The notes under the pieces: generated by a model
Seen by the model: the letters and a program-made list of their open reading frames with translations, nothing else
Databases searched by the model: none
What the model was told of the DNA's origin: nothing
Origin: Herbinix sp.
Lineage (GTDB): Bacteria; Bacillota; Clostridia; Lachnospirales; Lachnospiraceae
Reading direction: 5' to 3'
Assembly (NCBI GenBank): GCA_029256105.1
Contig: JAQSYO010000028.1
Span: forward strand, 1-47,284
Length of the DNA stretch: 47,284 nt
Part shown: positions 31,737 to 41,638 of the stretch, piece after piece
Layout: the number at the start of each line of letters is the position of its first letter
How positions within the stretch are numbered: position 1 is the stretch's first letter
Position numbers and translations under genes: made by a program

Positions 31737-33911
31737 ATGAAATCATTAGTAATCGCTGAGAAACCCTCAGTTGGAAGAGATATAGCAAAAGTATTGAAAT
31801 GCTCAAAAAATATAGATGGAGCTATAGAAGGTGATCGTTATATTGTTACCTGGGGGCTGGGTCATCTGGTTGGTTTGGCTGATCCGGAAGTTTATGACGT
31901 GAGATATAAAGAGTGGAAGATGGAACATCTTCCCATGCTACCACAAAAATTTGAGTTAGTCGTAATGAAACAAACGAGTAAGCAATATCAAAGTGTGAAG
32001 ACACAAATCCATCGGAATGATGTGTCAGATATCATCATAGCCACAGATGCAGGACGTGAAGGTGAATTAGTTGCCAGATGGATATTAGAAAAGGCAAAGA
32101 ATAAAAAGTCAGTGAAGAGGTTATGGATATCATCGGTTACAGATAAGGCAATCAAAGAAGGCTTTTCACACCTGAAGGATGGAAGAGAGTATGAGAATCT
32201 TTACCAAGCAGCGGTTGCAAGGGCAGAAGCAGACTGGATTGTTGGTATGAATGCCACAAGAGCACTTACCTGTAAGTATAATGCAAGCCTATCCTGTGGG
32301 CGTGTGCAAACACCTACCTTAGCAATGATTGCAAAAAGGGAAGAAGAGATAAAAAAGTTTACACCGGCTCCATATTATGGACTAATCGGTAGAGTAAATG
32401 GAATGACAATTACGTGGAAAGATCAAAAATCTCAAGGACATACTTCCTTTGAAAAAAGTAGAATAGAAGATTTATTAAAAATGGTTAAAGGGAAAAGCGG
32501 ATTGGTAACAGAAGTTAATTCTACAATGAAGAAGACGTATTCACCAGGCTTGTATGATTTAACAGAGCTTCAAAGAGATGCTAATGTTCGATATGATTAT
32601 TCGGCAAAGGACACTTTAAATATCATGCAACGATTATATGAGAATCATAAAGTATTGACTTATCCTCGTACTGATTCCAGATACCTTCCTACTGATATTG
32701 TAGGTACCTTAAAGGAAAGATTAGAGGCAATCAGCGTTGGTCCTTACAAAAAGTTGGCAGGAATATTAACAAGAAAACCGATTGTTACAAATTCCTCTTT
32801 TGTGGATAATCAAAAAGTCAGTGATCATCATGCAATTATACCTACAGAACAATATGTTCGTCTTGAAAATATGAGTACGGAGGAGAAAAAGATTTATGAT
32901 TTGGTCGTAAGAAGATTCCTTTCCGTTTTATACCCACCTTATGAATACGAAGAAGTCACTGTTCGTGTACAAGTAGAAAAAGAAGAGTTTGTCGCGAAAG
33001 GTAAAGTGACAAAGTCCTTAGGATATAAAGAGATTTATGAAAATTCGTTGGAGGAAGATAAGGAAAACGAAAAGATACCAAAGGTTAATAAAAACGATAT
33101 TCTTAGGAATATTGAGTTTACTCTTACGGAAGGAAAAACAAAACCACCTGCATTATTTAATGAAGCAAGTCTATTAACTGCGATGGAAAATCCGGTCAAT
33201 TTCCTAGAGCAGAAAGATAAAGAGATGGTAAAGACATTAGGAGAGACGGGAGGACTCGGAACTGTTGCTACTCGTGCTGATATTATAGAAAAACTCTTTA
33301 ACTCCTTCCTAATGGAGAAAAGGGGCAAAGATATCGTTATCACCTCAAAGGGAAAACAATTGTTAGAATTAGTACCGGAGGAATTGAAAAAGCCTGAACT
33401 AACTGCAGGTTTGGAGATGAAGCTGGCGAAAATCGCCAAGGGAAGTCTAAAGAAGCAGGAATTAATGAATGAGATGGTAGCTTATACAAAAGAGATTGTA
33501 ATAGAAATCAAAGAGAATGATGGTAAGTTTCGACATGATAATGAGACGAATACGAAATGCCCTGATTGTGGTAAAAAAATGTTATTAGTAAGTAGCAAAA
33601 ACAGTAAAATGCTGGTATGCCAAGATCGTGAATGTGGACATAGAGAAACAATAGAAAGAACAAGTAATGCAAGATGCCCGGTATGCCACAAGAAAATGGG
33701 ACTTGTGGGAAAAGGGGAAGGACAGATGTTTACTTGTGCCTGCGGACATAAAGAAAAAATGGCAGCCTTCCAGGAAAGACGCAAAAAGGAAGGTGCGGGT
33801 GTTAGCAAAAAGGATGTTGCTAACTATATGAATCAAGTAAAAAAAGAAGAAAAGGAACCAATCAATACAGCATTTGCAGATGCATTTGCAAAGATAAAAT
33901 TGGAGAAGTGA
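31737..33911 (+). CDS. topB: DNA topoisomerase III
   Basis: 724 residues, type IA topoisomerase that decatenates DNA and resolves recombination intermediates. Seen: N-terminal Toprim domain (SLVIAEKPSVGRDIA, then IIIATDAGREGELVARWI), the strand-passage core with SCGRVQTPTLAMI, the catalytic Tyr in LTYPRTDSRYLP (about residue 309), and VSDHHAIIPTE. The C-terminal tail has cysteine clusters (CPDCGKKM, CQDRECGH, CPVCHKKM, CACGHKE), that is two zinc-finger-like modules, more than short TopB forms have. The start ATG 31737 has CGGAG at 31726 and a promoter just upstream. It is followed after 53 nt by a pentapeptide-repeat gene on the same strand. Confidence 0.95.
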   Translation: MKSLVIAEKPSVGRDIAKVLKCSKNIDGAIEGDRYIVTWGLGHLVGLADPEVYDVRYKEWKMEHLPMLPQKFELVVMKQTSKQYQSVKTQIHRNDVSDIIIATDAGREGELVARWILEKAKNKKSVKRLWISSVTDKAIKEGFSHLKDGREYENLYQAAVARAEADWIVGMNATRALTCKYNASLSCGRVQTPTLAMIAKREEEIKKFTPAPYYGLIGRVNGMTITWKDQKSQGHTSFEKSRIEDLLKMVKGKSGLVTEVNSTMKKTYSPGLYDLTELQRDANVRYDYSAKDTLNIMQRLYENHKVLTYPRTDSRYLPTDIVGTLKERLEAISVGPYKKLAGILTRKPIVTNSSFVDNQKVSDHHAIIPTEQYVRLENMSTEEKKIYDLVVRRFLSVLYPPYEYEEVTVRVQVEKEEFVAKGKVTKSLGYKEIYENSLEEDKENEKIPKVNKNDILRNIEFTLTEGKTKPPALFNEASLLTAMENPVNFLEQKDKEMVKTLGETGGLGTVATRADIIEKLFNSFLMEKRGKDIVITSKGKQLLELVPEELKKPELTAGLEMKLAKIAKGSLKKQELMNEMVAYTKEIVIEIKENDGKFRHDNETNTKCPDCGKKMLLVSSKNSKMLVCQDRECGHRETIERTSNARCPVCHKKMGLVGKGEGQMFTCACGHKEKMAAFQERRKKEGAGVSKKDVANYMNQVKKEEKEPINTAFADAFAKIKLEK

Positions 33912-33964
33912 TAATAGTTATTATCCTCTTATTCCGATAATAATAAAAATGGAGAATATATCAC

Positions 33965-34612
33965 ATGAAGATTAATGCACCACAGATAATGGGATTAAAA
34001 GAAGCGGGTCCCATCATTAATCAAATAATAGAGCTTCAGGTACAGGAATTACGTGTTGAGAAATTCCTGTTTACATCAGAAATCTTGGTAGACGAAGATT
34101 TATCCGGCATTGACTATGACTGCACAGAATTTGATAACTGTAGGTTTATGAACTGTAGATTTGATAAAGCGAGTTTTAAGAACATCCGATTTAAACACTG
34201 CGATCTTTCCAATTGTTCCTTTGATCGTTGTTATTTTAATCAGGTGGAATTTATATCTTGTAAAGGAGTAGGCTGTCGATTTCAAAATACAACTATGAAG
34301 GATGTTTTGTTTTCGGAATCTAACTTCACCTACTCTAATTTTGGACATTCCAAATTGCATAAAATAATATTTTCTGCGTCTGACTTCAGTCATGCCTTTT
34401 TAGCGGAATGTATACTGAAAGAGATGGAAATAAATGATGTATCCTTCAACGGCAGTGACTTTTTCAAGACACCACTGAGGGGGATTGATTTAAGGAACAG
34501 CAGAATAGACGGGATATTAGTATCAGATGGTTTTAAAGAACTCGAAGGTGTCACGGTGGATATTTATCAAGCAGCCGGGTTGGCGCGGTTTTTAGGTGTC
34601 GTTATTAAATAA
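33965..34612 (+). CDS. Pentapeptide repeat protein
   Basis: 215 residues. From about residue 40 to 180 the sequence runs in A(D/N)LXX-like pentapeptides with F/L/I every fifth position (CTEFDNCRFMNCRFDKASF, DLSNCSFDRCYF, NFTYSNFGHSKL, DLRNSRI), forming a right-handed quadrilateral beta-helix. The C-terminal VTVDIYQAAGLARFLGVVI is like the end of Qnr/MfpA-type proteins, which mimic DNA and protect type II topoisomerases from quinolones. That function is not proven here. RBS is GGAG in AATGGAGAATATATCACATG. It is encoded just after topB and is probably cotranscribed; a terminator follows. Many cysteines, as in other anaerobe homologues. Confidence 0.88.
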   Translation: MKINAPQIMGLKEAGPIINQIIELQVQELRVEKFLFTSEILVDEDLSGIDYDCTEFDNCRFMNCRFDKASFKNIRFKHCDLSNCSFDRCYFNQVEFISCKGVGCRFQNTTMKDVLFSESNFTYSNFGHSKLHKIIFSASDFSHAFLAECILKEMEINDVSFNGSDFFKTPLRGIDLRNSRIDGILVSDGFKELEGVTVDIYQAAGLARFLGVVIK

Positions 34613-34947
34613 AGCAGTACGTATAAGGAAAAGCAATAAAATATGGAGCAATTAAAATAAGATTCCCGCTGATTGTGGGAATCTTTTTTCTTTAATCTAT
34701 GTTTGATGTAAACAACCATGGAAATACCTTTAACATAAAATCATAGCAATCAATTCTTTAATCAATATTGAAATAGAGAAAGTCAATCTGTTAATGATGG
34801 CATCCTTATTTGAATATTGACGAAAAGTTTATTCTGAAAATAGTAAATTTTTCTGTTAATGATGTTAACTATGTTAATCTTATTTAAATAATGATATGAA
34901 CTTTATTCTGATTATAATATTAACCTTAATCTGAGAATGATATTAAT
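34613..34947. other. Gene-free convergent region after the pentapeptide gene
   Basis: 335 bp, very AT-rich. Besides the terminator at 34660 it has a 13-mer TCTGTTAATGATG at 34787-34799 and 34852-34864 and further TTATTCTGA-type variants; no gene, no obvious terminator for the minus-strand gene. Confidence 0.55.
34660..34690 (+). terminator. Terminator after topB-pentapeptide genes
   Basis: AGATTCCC (34660-34667) pairs with GGGAATCT (34677-34684), followed by a run of T. Confidence 0.85.
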
Positions 34948-36087
34948 TTATGCATCTGCTTTCGATACGATATGAGATAAGATATGGGATACATATTGCT
35001 CCAAAATTTCTTCCTGTAGTAGAAAATCAGTGTGGATTTCAAGAAAGGATAACTTATCTTGATAACCTATTTTAAAACTGGGAGTGAAGAGCATGTTGTA
35101 TTGTGGAGCAAAAAGGCCTTCTTTTTTAGTATAACAATTGGAGAGCTTTGCTTTTTCGCGATGCTCCTTATCTACAAAATGAGCAAGACTTTTATGAACC
35201 ACACAGTCCTCTGCAGGTAGATAATAGTAATCCTTATAATTATCATAAAAGTACTTTAATTCGCCTTCATAGATGCGAATTTCGAGCGAGGCCATTGTAT
35301 CATAGGCGGTGAAATGAGCTAGGTCATTTCCAAAATTGACTCGAACCGGTAGAGATGCAGATACCTCGAAGCGGATGGTCAAAATATCCCGTTCCACACC
35401 AGCTTGTACTATGCGAATCGGCTTTTCAAACAGATCAACATAATTAAGAATGGGGCTTATATAGAGTAATCCCTTAATATCATCTTCGTTATGCAGTAGT
35501 AATTGATGTAATAACATCTCTGCTTCAGAGGGTGTGGGTAGGATGACTTCGGGATTTCGTGTTTTTTTGAGGGTTTCATAATGTTTTTTCCCGAGGTAAC
35601 TTTGATAGACCTCGATCAAATCACCTCCACTAAAAACATCCTTACGGTGGATATTTAAAAAAGTTTCAATCGTCTTTTGTTTGTAATTTGCAAGTTTAAG
35701 TACCTTCTTGTAGGGAGAAATTTTTCTATATATATCAATATTGATTAGCTGATCGAAGGAATAGTTTAGCTTAAGTGATGTGCATTTTCGCAGGAGGTAG
35801 GGGATATCAAACCCAGAACCATTATAATGCAGTAATACCTTATAATCCTTTAAAAATTCAAAAAACGTGGTGATTAACAAGGATTCTTCCCTGATATCCT
35901 CAGAAAACCATTGTATCATATAAAAGGAGTTATCACGATAATAGGCACAGCCAATCAGATATAGATAAGTTGAATCAGCAGAGAACCCAGTCGTTTCAAT
36001 ATCAAAAAAGACGATTTTATCAAGGTCATACTCTTTCTCAAATGGATAATTTGGCATTTGATTAATTGGAAATTGTCTTGTGATCAT
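34948..36087 (-). CDS. YprB-like ribonuclease H-like exonuclease domain protein
   Basis: 379 residues. The first ~215 residues form a DEDD-type 3'-5' exonuclease (RNase_H_2, YprB) domain: motif I VFFDIETTGFS (residues ~26-36), motif II HYNGSGFDIPYLL (~87-99) and motif III HNEDDIKGLLYI (~200-211). The C-terminal half (from about 225) is a domain I do not recognise, with VERDILTIRFEVSASLPVRVN and a tyrosine-rich stretch. Activity on RNA or DNA is not known for this family. The start at 36087 follows AGGAGGAATACC. It is a single gene, divergent from the CmpB-cardiolipin synthase fusion. Confidence 0.82.
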   Translation of the reverse strand: MITRQFPINQMPNYPFEKEYDLDKIVFFDIETTGFSADSTYLYLIGCAYYRDNSFYMIQWFSEDIREESLLITTFFEFLKDYKVLLHYNGSGFDIPYLLRKCTSLKLNYSFDQLINIDIYRKISPYKKVLKLANYKQKTIETFLNIHRKDVFSGGDLIEVYQSYLGKKHYETLKKTRNPEVILPTPSEAEMLLHQLLLHNEDDIKGLLYISPILNYVDLFEKPIRIVQAGVERDILTIRFEVSASLPVRVNFGNDLAHFTAYDTMASLEIRIYEGELKYFYDNYKDYYYLPAEDCVVHKSLAHFVDKEHREKAKLSNCYTKKEGLFAPQYNMLFTPSFKIGYQDKLSFLEIHTDFLLQEEILEQYVSHILSHIVSKADA

Positions 36088-36275
36088 AGGTATTCCTCCT
36101 CTCCACTAATATACTGTGATTTTATCATAAAATAAAGGATAAGAAAAGCATAGAGATGAAATAGGAAAGAGATTTCTGTATGTATTACTTAAAACTAAAA
36201 AAAATGCTGTTTTTCTAAAAAGGTTGTGTTAGAATATTGACAATAGAAGACGTAACAAAGGGGAGTTGTTCACTG

Positions 36276-38747
36276 ATGTGGGGCTGGAAGTTATTTGGGC
36301 AGGATTTTTATTATTTATTTTACATATTCATTTTCTATAGTATAATCGGTTGGATTTATGAGAGCTGTCTGGTATCCGTACAGAAGAAATCCTTAATAAA
36401 CAGAGGATTTTTGAATGGACCGGTCATACCGATTTATGGATGCGGAGCACTTTTTATTTATTTGGTATTCTGGGAGTATCGAAATAATATTGTGCTTGTA
36501 TTTGTTGGTGGAGCACTCCTTGCAACCGCACTGGAATATGTGACCTCTTTACTTATGGAGTTACTATTTCATACGAGATGGTGGGATTATAGTACCTTCA
36601 GATTTAATCTGAAAGGTAGGATATGTTTATATGTTTCCTTGTTCTGGGGATTACTGACCTTAATCATGCTTTATGTCTTCCAGCCAGGTATTCATTTTCT
36701 CATCGGCACAATTCCGAGAAAAACAGGAGAAATTATTGCGTACACCATTATTCCGTTATTTGCATTGGATATTGTTGTTGCGGTAATAACCTCTGTTAAA
36801 TTTGATCAAATGCTTGTTAAATTACAAAATCTTCGTCAGGATATGACGGAATATATTGGTTCAACAAGAATCTATGAGACTGGGGAAGATTTAATAGATA
36901 AAATATCTAGTTTAAGAATGTCAGGTTTGTTTACAGAAGTCAGAGCATCCTTTGATACATGGTTACATGGTGCAAAGCTAAGCATTCATAATAATAGAGT
37001 AGAGCTTAAGGAACTAAGACCTGAGATTGAAACGAAGATGAAAGAGTTCTTTGGACGGTATCAGAGTATTAAAACGCAGAAAGCACATATTCGTTTGTTA
37101 AAAGCCTTCCCTACAATGAAGGTGGGAAAACGAGAAGCAGCGTTAAGTGATCTGAAAGAAAAGATTACGATGAAGGGAGTACGGAAATTGGGTAAAGACT
37201 TAAGAGAAGAAGTAACTGGAACAGTGAAAGGTTATATAAGTGGTTTTTTACGTGCTACGATAGTCGGGCTTTTGGTAGTGGCACAATTCGCTTCGATTAT
37301 ATATTTATCATTTCTCCTACAAGAATACACAATTTATTTATATACCGGAATACAAGTATTAAGTATTATTATTGTGATTGGTTTAGTTAATGATAACCGA
37401 AATGCCTCCTATAAAATTGGCTGGATTTGTATTATTGCGGCACTCCCAATTACGGGACATATTATGTTTATGCTATGGGGTAATTCAAGGCGTAAAAAAA
37501 TTGAACATGAGATACTAAAGAAGTTAAAGAGAGGTTCGGAATTTCTTGAGTATGATCCTGAGGTCATGAAAGGCTTTGCAAAGAAATATCCGACGAAAAG
37601 CAGAATGACCAGATATCTGGAGAGTAACTCGTTTCCGCTGTATAAGAACAACAGCGTGAAATATTACCCTATGGGTGAGGATGCCTTTGAAGGTATATTT
37701 GAAGAGATGGAGAAGGCTCAGAATTTTATTCTGATTAATTTCTTTATCGTCGGAGAAGGAGTTCTATGGGATAGATTACACGCGATCTTACTTCGTAAAC
37801 TTAAGGATGGAGTGAGAGTGTTGTTTTTGTATGACGATTTTGGAGCAATGCTTCGTACACCAACTAACTTTAAGAAGACTCTTGAAAATGAAGGTTTTGA
37901 AATACGTGTATTTAACCCAATTCATAAATATACCGATAAGCTATATATGAACTATCGCTCCCACCAGAAAATTATCGTAGTAGACGGAAATGTAGGTTTT
38001 ACGGGAGGAATGAATCTGGCGGATGAATATGTTAACCTCATTCCGCGCTTTGGAACCTGGAAGGACAATGCGATTAAAGTGGAGGGTGATGCGGTATGGG
38101 GGTTGACAGTTACGTTCCTACAGATGTGGGAGGTTTGCACATCTGGAGCACCAATCGATTATAGTCCCTATCGGCCAACAAAGCATTTTGAGGAAAACGA
38201 TGTTTATTGTCAGGTATTTTCTGACGGACCAGCCAATAATCCAAGAAATCCGGTAGAAAATATCTATAAGCAGATGATCAATTATGCTAAGAGGGTATTG
38301 TACATTACTACACCTTACCTTATAATTGAAGATGATATGCGAGATGCTCTGACTACAGCAGCTAGCAGCGGAATAGATGTTAGAATTATTACGCCGTTTA
38401 TACCGGATAAAAAGAATGTTAAAATTCTTACGAATTACAATTATGGAAGATTACTTGAGTCAGGGGTACGTATCTTTGAATATACTCCGGGATTTATCCA
38501 TGCAAAGACGATTATCAGTGAGGATTCCGGTATTGTTGGTACCATTAATATGGACTACCGTAGTTTCCATCTTCAATATGAGTGTGGTGTTTGGATCTGT
38601 GATAAGGAAACAATCAATATAATAAAAGATGATCTCTTAAAGACAATGGAGCAGTGCCATGAGATAACCTATGAGGAGTGGAAAAACCGACCGTTTCTTA
38701 TGAAGATGTACGAGAAGTTCTTAAATTTATTTTCTACATTAATGTAA
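36276..38747 (+). CDS. Fusion: CmpB-type membrane domain plus cardiolipin synthase (phospholipase D family)
   Basis: 823 residues in one uninterrupted frame. Residues ~10-175 are a CmpB (PF06541) domain: FIFYSIIGWIYESCL, NRGFLNGPVIPIYGCG, LEYVTSLLMELLFHTRWWDYS, FNLKGRICLYVS. A helical cytoplasmic stretch (~180-310) with KAFPTMKVGKREAAL follows. From ~315 comes a complete Cls: two membrane segments, then the two HKD motifs, HQKIIVVDGNVGFTGGMN (H563) and HAKTIISEDSGIVGTINMD (H742), with YITTPYLI between them. Cls joins two phosphatidylglycerols into cardiolipin. Both HKD motifs are intact, so it should be active. ATG 36276 is chosen (AAGGGGAG upstream); TTG 36237 is weaker. A separate CmpB paralogue is at 16713. 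The fusion role is unknown. Confidence 0.88.
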   Translation: MWGWKLFGQDFYYLFYIFIFYSIIGWIYESCLVSVQKKSLINRGFLNGPVIPIYGCGALFIYLVFWEYRNNIVLVFVGGALLATALEYVTSLLMELLFHTRWWDYSTFRFNLKGRICLYVSLFWGLLTLIMLYVFQPGIHFLIGTIPRKTGEIIAYTIIPLFALDIVVAVITSVKFDQMLVKLQNLRQDMTEYIGSTRIYETGEDLIDKISSLRMSGLFTEVRASFDTWLHGAKLSIHNNRVELKELRPEIETKMKEFFGRYQSIKTQKAHIRLLKAFPTMKVGKREAALSDLKEKITMKGVRKLGKDLREEVTGTVKGYISGFLRATIVGLLVVAQFASIIYLSFLLQEYTIYLYTGIQVLSIIIVIGLVNDNRNASYKIGWICIIAALPITGHIMFMLWGNSRRKKIEHEILKKLKRGSEFLEYDPEVMKGFAKKYPTKSRMTRYLESNSFPLYKNNSVKYYPMGEDAFEGIFEEMEKAQNFILINFFIVGEGVLWDRLHAILLRKLKDGVRVLFLYDDFGAMLRTPTNFKKTLENEGFEIRVFNPIHKYTDKLYMNYRSHQKIIVVDGNVGFTGGMNLADEYVNLIPRFGTWKDNAIKVEGDAVWGLTVTFLQMWEVCTSGAPIDYSPYRPTKHFEENDVYCQVFSDGPANNPRNPVENIYKQMINYAKRVLYITTPYLIIEDDMRDALTTAASSGIDVRIITPFIPDKKNVKILTNYNYGRLLESGVRIFEYTPGFIHAKTIISEDSGIVGTINMDYRSFHLQYECGVWICDKETINIIKDDLLKTMEQCHEITYEEWKNRPFLMKMYEKFLNLFSTLM

Positions 38748-38853
38748 TTTGTCGGATGGTAGGAACCGTTGCGTTCAAATAGATGTAGTATGCAGGATAC
38801 ACAGAGGACTGATAGAAAGAACGACTGTCGTAATGGATTAGGAGGAGACCTTC

Positions 38854-39105
38854 ATGTATAATAATGTATGTAAGCACTGCCATAAAATATTTAGCTCCAG
38901 GTTAAAAGCATATTCCTGTGAGGACTGTAAGAAAATTGATCGTGATCATTTCGATGATATTGAATCATATTTGAAGGAATATCCCAACAGTAATGCCTTA
39001 CAAATATCCGAAGCATTAGGAATTACTGCTTATGAGGTATTAAATTATTTAAAAGAAGGCAGGCTGAATCTAGCCAGAGGACATTTTGAACAGCTTCCCG
39101 ATTAG
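38854..39105 (+). CDS. Small zinc-ribbon protein, TIGR03826/YvyF-like
   Basis: 83 residues. N-terminal CKHCHKIF and CEDCKKID form a Cys4 zinc ribbon, followed by a helix-turn-helix-like C-terminus (ALQISEALGITAYEVLNYLKEGRL). This is the layout of proteins annotated as flagellar operon protein TIGR03826 (YvyF of Bacillus), although no flagellar gene is in this window. Start ATG 38854 with TAGGAGGAGACC, a strong site. It stands between the Cls fusion and ruvA. Role unknown; DNA or protein binding is plausible. Confidence 0.7.
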   Translation: MYNNVCKHCHKIFSSRLKAYSCEDCKKIDRDHFDDIESYLKEYPNSNALQISEALGITAYEVLNYLKEGRLNLARGHFEQLPD

Positions 39106-39200
39106 ACTTGGCAAGCGTTCCTAAGTTACTATATGAATAAAGTAGGAACCCAGATCTTGGGCTACTATTTGGTAGAAAAATTCGTAATCGAGGTGATGGT

Positions 39201-39806
39201 ATGATAGGTTATCTTAAAGGGGAATTAGCGGAAATTAAAGAGAGTTATGTGGTTCTTGAGGTGGGGAACATCGGATATGAGGTTTATTTGCCCTCCTCCG
39301 CAATTTTGGAGCTTCCCTCCAAGGGTAGTACAATTAAATTATACACATATCTTCATGTAAGAGAGGATGTAATCGGTCTATTTGGTTTTCCTACCAAGGA
39401 TGATCTTGAGATGTTTAAATTATTGATTACGGTAAATGGTATTGGGCCGAAGGGAGCACTTGGTATACTTTCTGCGATTACAGCGGATGAAATTCGTTTT
39501 GCAGTACTTGCAGAGGACGTCAAGACAATCGCAAAAGCTCCAGGCATCGGCAATAAGACAGCAGGCAAGATGGTTCTTGAACTAAAGGATAAGTTCAAGC
39601 TGGAGACTGCATTTGAGCAAAGATTATTAAATCAATCCGAAAACAAAGGTGGTTCCGGCATCTTTAATAAGCGTGAAGAGGCAATTCAGGCGCTCACAGT
39701 TCTTGGATATTCTAGTTCGGATGCCTTGAAGATTGTTAATCTGATTGAAATTACAGATGATATGACGGCAGAAGAGATTCTAAAATTGTGTTTGAAGAAG
39801 ATGTAA
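39201..39806 (+). CDS. ruvA: Holliday junction branch migration protein RuvA
   Basis: 201 residues, normal length. RuvA binds four-way junctions and loads the RuvB motor. Seen: N-terminal OB domain ([28 protein letters not shown]), two helix-hairpin-helix segments ([15 protein letters not shown] and [20 protein letters not shown]), a flexible linker and the C-terminal RuvB-binding domain ([18 protein letters not shown]). The start ATG 39201 follows GAGGTGATGGT. ruvB begins 78 nt downstream, the usual pair. Confidence 0.98.
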   Translation: MIGYLKGELAEIKESYVVLEVGNIGYEVYLPSSAILELPSKGSTIKLYTYLHVREDVIGLFGFPTKDDLEMFKLLITVNGIGPKGALGILSAITADEIRFAVLAEDVKTIAKAPGIGNKTAGKMVLELKDKFKLETAFEQRLLNQSENKGGSGIFNKREEAIQALTVLGYSSSDALKIVNLIEITDDMTAEEILKLCLKKM

Positions 39807-39884
39807 TTCAGTGAGTAAGAATCGAAGAGGTCGTATAATTTCAAATATACAACTTGTTTTATAAATAATACAATGGAGAATACT

Positions 39885-40871
39885 ATGGCAAAACGTGTGA
39901 TTACAACCGAATTTACGGAAGAGGATCGGAAACTGGAGGGTTCTTTACGTCCGCAGTTACTAGATGACTATATAGGGCAGGCAAAGGTTAAAAATAATCT
40001 CAAGGTGTATATTGAAGCTGCGAAGCAAAGGAAGGAAACCCTAGACCATGTGTTACTCTTTGGTCCTCCGGGACTTGGTAAAACCACCTTGGCTGGGATC
40101 ATTGCCAATGAGATGGGTGTAAATATAAAGATAACCTCCGGACCGGCAATCGAGAAACCCGGCGAGATGGCTGCGATTTTAAACAATCTGCAAGAGGGAG
40201 ATGTCCTTTTTGTAGATGAGATTCATCGGTTGAATCGTCAGGTGGAGGAGCTTTTATATCCTGCGATGGAGGATTATGTGATTGATATTATTATCGGAAA
40301 AGGATCCACAGCCAAATCCATTCGTCTTGATCTTCCCAAATTCACCCTAGTTGGTGCGACGACGAGAGCGGGAATGCTGACACCTCCGCTTCGTGACCGA
40401 TTTGGCGTGGTAAACCGACTCGATTTTTATACAATTGAGGAATTAAAGAAGATTATCCTTCGTTCAGCGGAGGTATTCCAGGTTGAGATTGATGAAGAGG
40501 GTGCTAATGAATTGGCACGCCGTTCCAGAGGGACCCCTCGTCTGGCCAATCGGTTATTAAAGAGAGTTCGAGATTTCGCACAGGTTAAGTACGATGGAAG
40601 AATAACCAAAGAGGTTGCAGGCTTTGCACTTGATCTATTAGAGGTGGACAAGCTAGGTCTAGACCATATTGATAGAGAAATTCTAGTGACGATGATCCAA
40701 AAGTTTGGTGGAGGTCCGGTAGGAATTGAAGCGGTTGCAACCACCATAGGTGAAGATGTTGGTACCATTGAAGAAGTGTATGAGCCATTTTTGGTACAAA
40801 ACGGTTTAATTCTTCGTACACCAAGGGGAAGAGTCGCTTCGGAACTGGCATATAAGCATATTGGATTATGA
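39885..40871 (+). CDS. ruvB: Holliday junction branch migration helicase RuvB
   Basis: 328 residues, AAA+ ATPase that drives Holliday-junction branch migration with RuvA. Seen: [13 protein letters not shown], Walker [13 protein letters not shown], Walker [11 protein letters not shown], sensor [11 protein letters not shown] with the arginine finger in PLRDRFG, and the winged-helix C-terminus ending [19 protein letters not shown] 39885 is preferred because ATGGAGAA provides its site; the in-frame ATG 39873 lies inside that site. The operon continues towards zapA after a 106-nt gap. Confidence 0.98.
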   Translation: MAKRVITTEFTEEDRKLEGSLRPQLLDDYIGQAKVKNNLKVYIEAAKQRKETLDHVLLFGPPGLGKTTLAGIIANEMGVNIKITSGPAIEKPGEMAAILNNLQEGDVLFVDEIHRLNRQVEELLYPAMEDYVIDIIIGKGSTAKSIRLDLPKFTLVGATTRAGMLTPPLRDRFGVVNRLDFYTIEELKKIILRSAEVFQVEIDEEGANELARRSRGTPRLANRLLKRVRDFAQVKYDGRITKEVAGFALDLLEVDKLGLDHIDREILVTMIQKFGGGPVGIEAVATTIGEDVGTIEEVYEPFLVQNGLILRTPRGRVASELAYKHIGL

Positions 40872-40977
40872 TAATATTTATAAGGACTGCTTGTAAACGA
40901 AGGGAACATCAGTTATAATATTCGTGTCAGAGTATAGATTTACTAGAGTTTCCAAAGAATAATAGGGGGCAAAGGAA

Positions 40978-41391
40978 ATGAATAAGTATCACGATATTGA
41001 AGTTATTATTAATAACAAGAGATATACCTTAAGCGGATACGAAAGCGAAGAATATTTACAGAAAATAGCTTCCTATATCAATGGTAAACATGTTGAATTT
41101 CGTAATAAAGATGCTTATAAATTCTTGGATTCTGAATTAAAAAATATCTTAATGCAGATTAATATCGCGGATGATTATTATAAAATGAGGGACAAGATTA
41201 ATGAAATAGAGAAAGAGAATGAAACGAAGAGCAATGAGATATTTGATCTTAAGCATGAAGTGATTTCGACACAGACCAAATTGGATTCAGCCCAAAGGGA
41301 AATAGAAGATTTAAAGAAGGAGCTTTACGAAGCTCAGAAGAAGATAGTTCGATTAGAAACAGAATTAAACGATGTAGAGAAGAAAAGATAA
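40978..41391 (+). CDS. zapA: Cell division protein ZapA
   Basis: 137 residues. The N-terminal ~85 residues match ZapA (IEVIINNKRYTLSGYESEEYLQKIASYI, then ILMQINIADDYYKM). ZapA bundles FtsZ filaments at midcell. The rest, from about residue 72, is a long charged coiled coil (EIEKENETKSNEIFDLKHEV to the end), longer than in ZapA of E. coli and normal for clostridia. Start ATG 40978, GGGGGCAAAGGAA upstream. A strong terminator follows, so the ruvAB-zapA unit ends here. Confidence 0.93.
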   Translation: MNKYHDIEVIINNKRYTLSGYESEEYLQKIASYINGKHVEFRNKDAYKFLDSELKNILMQINIADDYYKMRDKINEIEKENETKSNEIFDLKHEVISTQTKLDSAQREIEDLKKELYEAQKKIVRLETELNDVEKKR

Positions 41392-41407
41392 ATTGGGAAT
41401 TGACAGA

Positions 41408-41482
41408 GGCTGTCCAAATTAGTTATGCATAAAGCTGGAATTCGTTTCAGTGAATGCATCCTTTTTTTGGACAGCCCTTTTT
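41408..41482 (+). terminator. Terminator after zapA, long loop
   Basis: GGCTGTCCAAA (41408-41418) pairs with TTTGGACAGCC (41466-41476), followed by CTTTTTTAT; 47-nt loop with inner TATGCAT/ATGCAT complementarity. Confidence 0.85.
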
Positions 41483-41638
41483 TATACATTACAATAGAAT
41501 ATTTACGAAGCGTGCTTTCTATCATTTCGATTTAAAGGTATGGAAGGATAAAAGAAACCATTTCAAACTAGCAAAAAGCACGAGAAATTACTTTTGGCAA
41601 AGTATTTAAGATCCGCTTTACGGTATCATGGAGGTAAG

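Noticed and set aside
33035..33836. Several minus-strand frames opposite topB
   Set aside because: Mutually overlapping shadows without start signals.
36237..36275. TTG start 13 codons upstream for the CmpB-cardiolipin synthase gene
   Set aside because: No ribosome-binding site before it, whereas AAGGGGAG precedes ATG 36276.
40427..40909. 160-codon minus-strand frame opposite ruvB
   Set aside because: Shadow of ruvB; composition is serine/proline-rich as expected from reverse reading of conserved codons.
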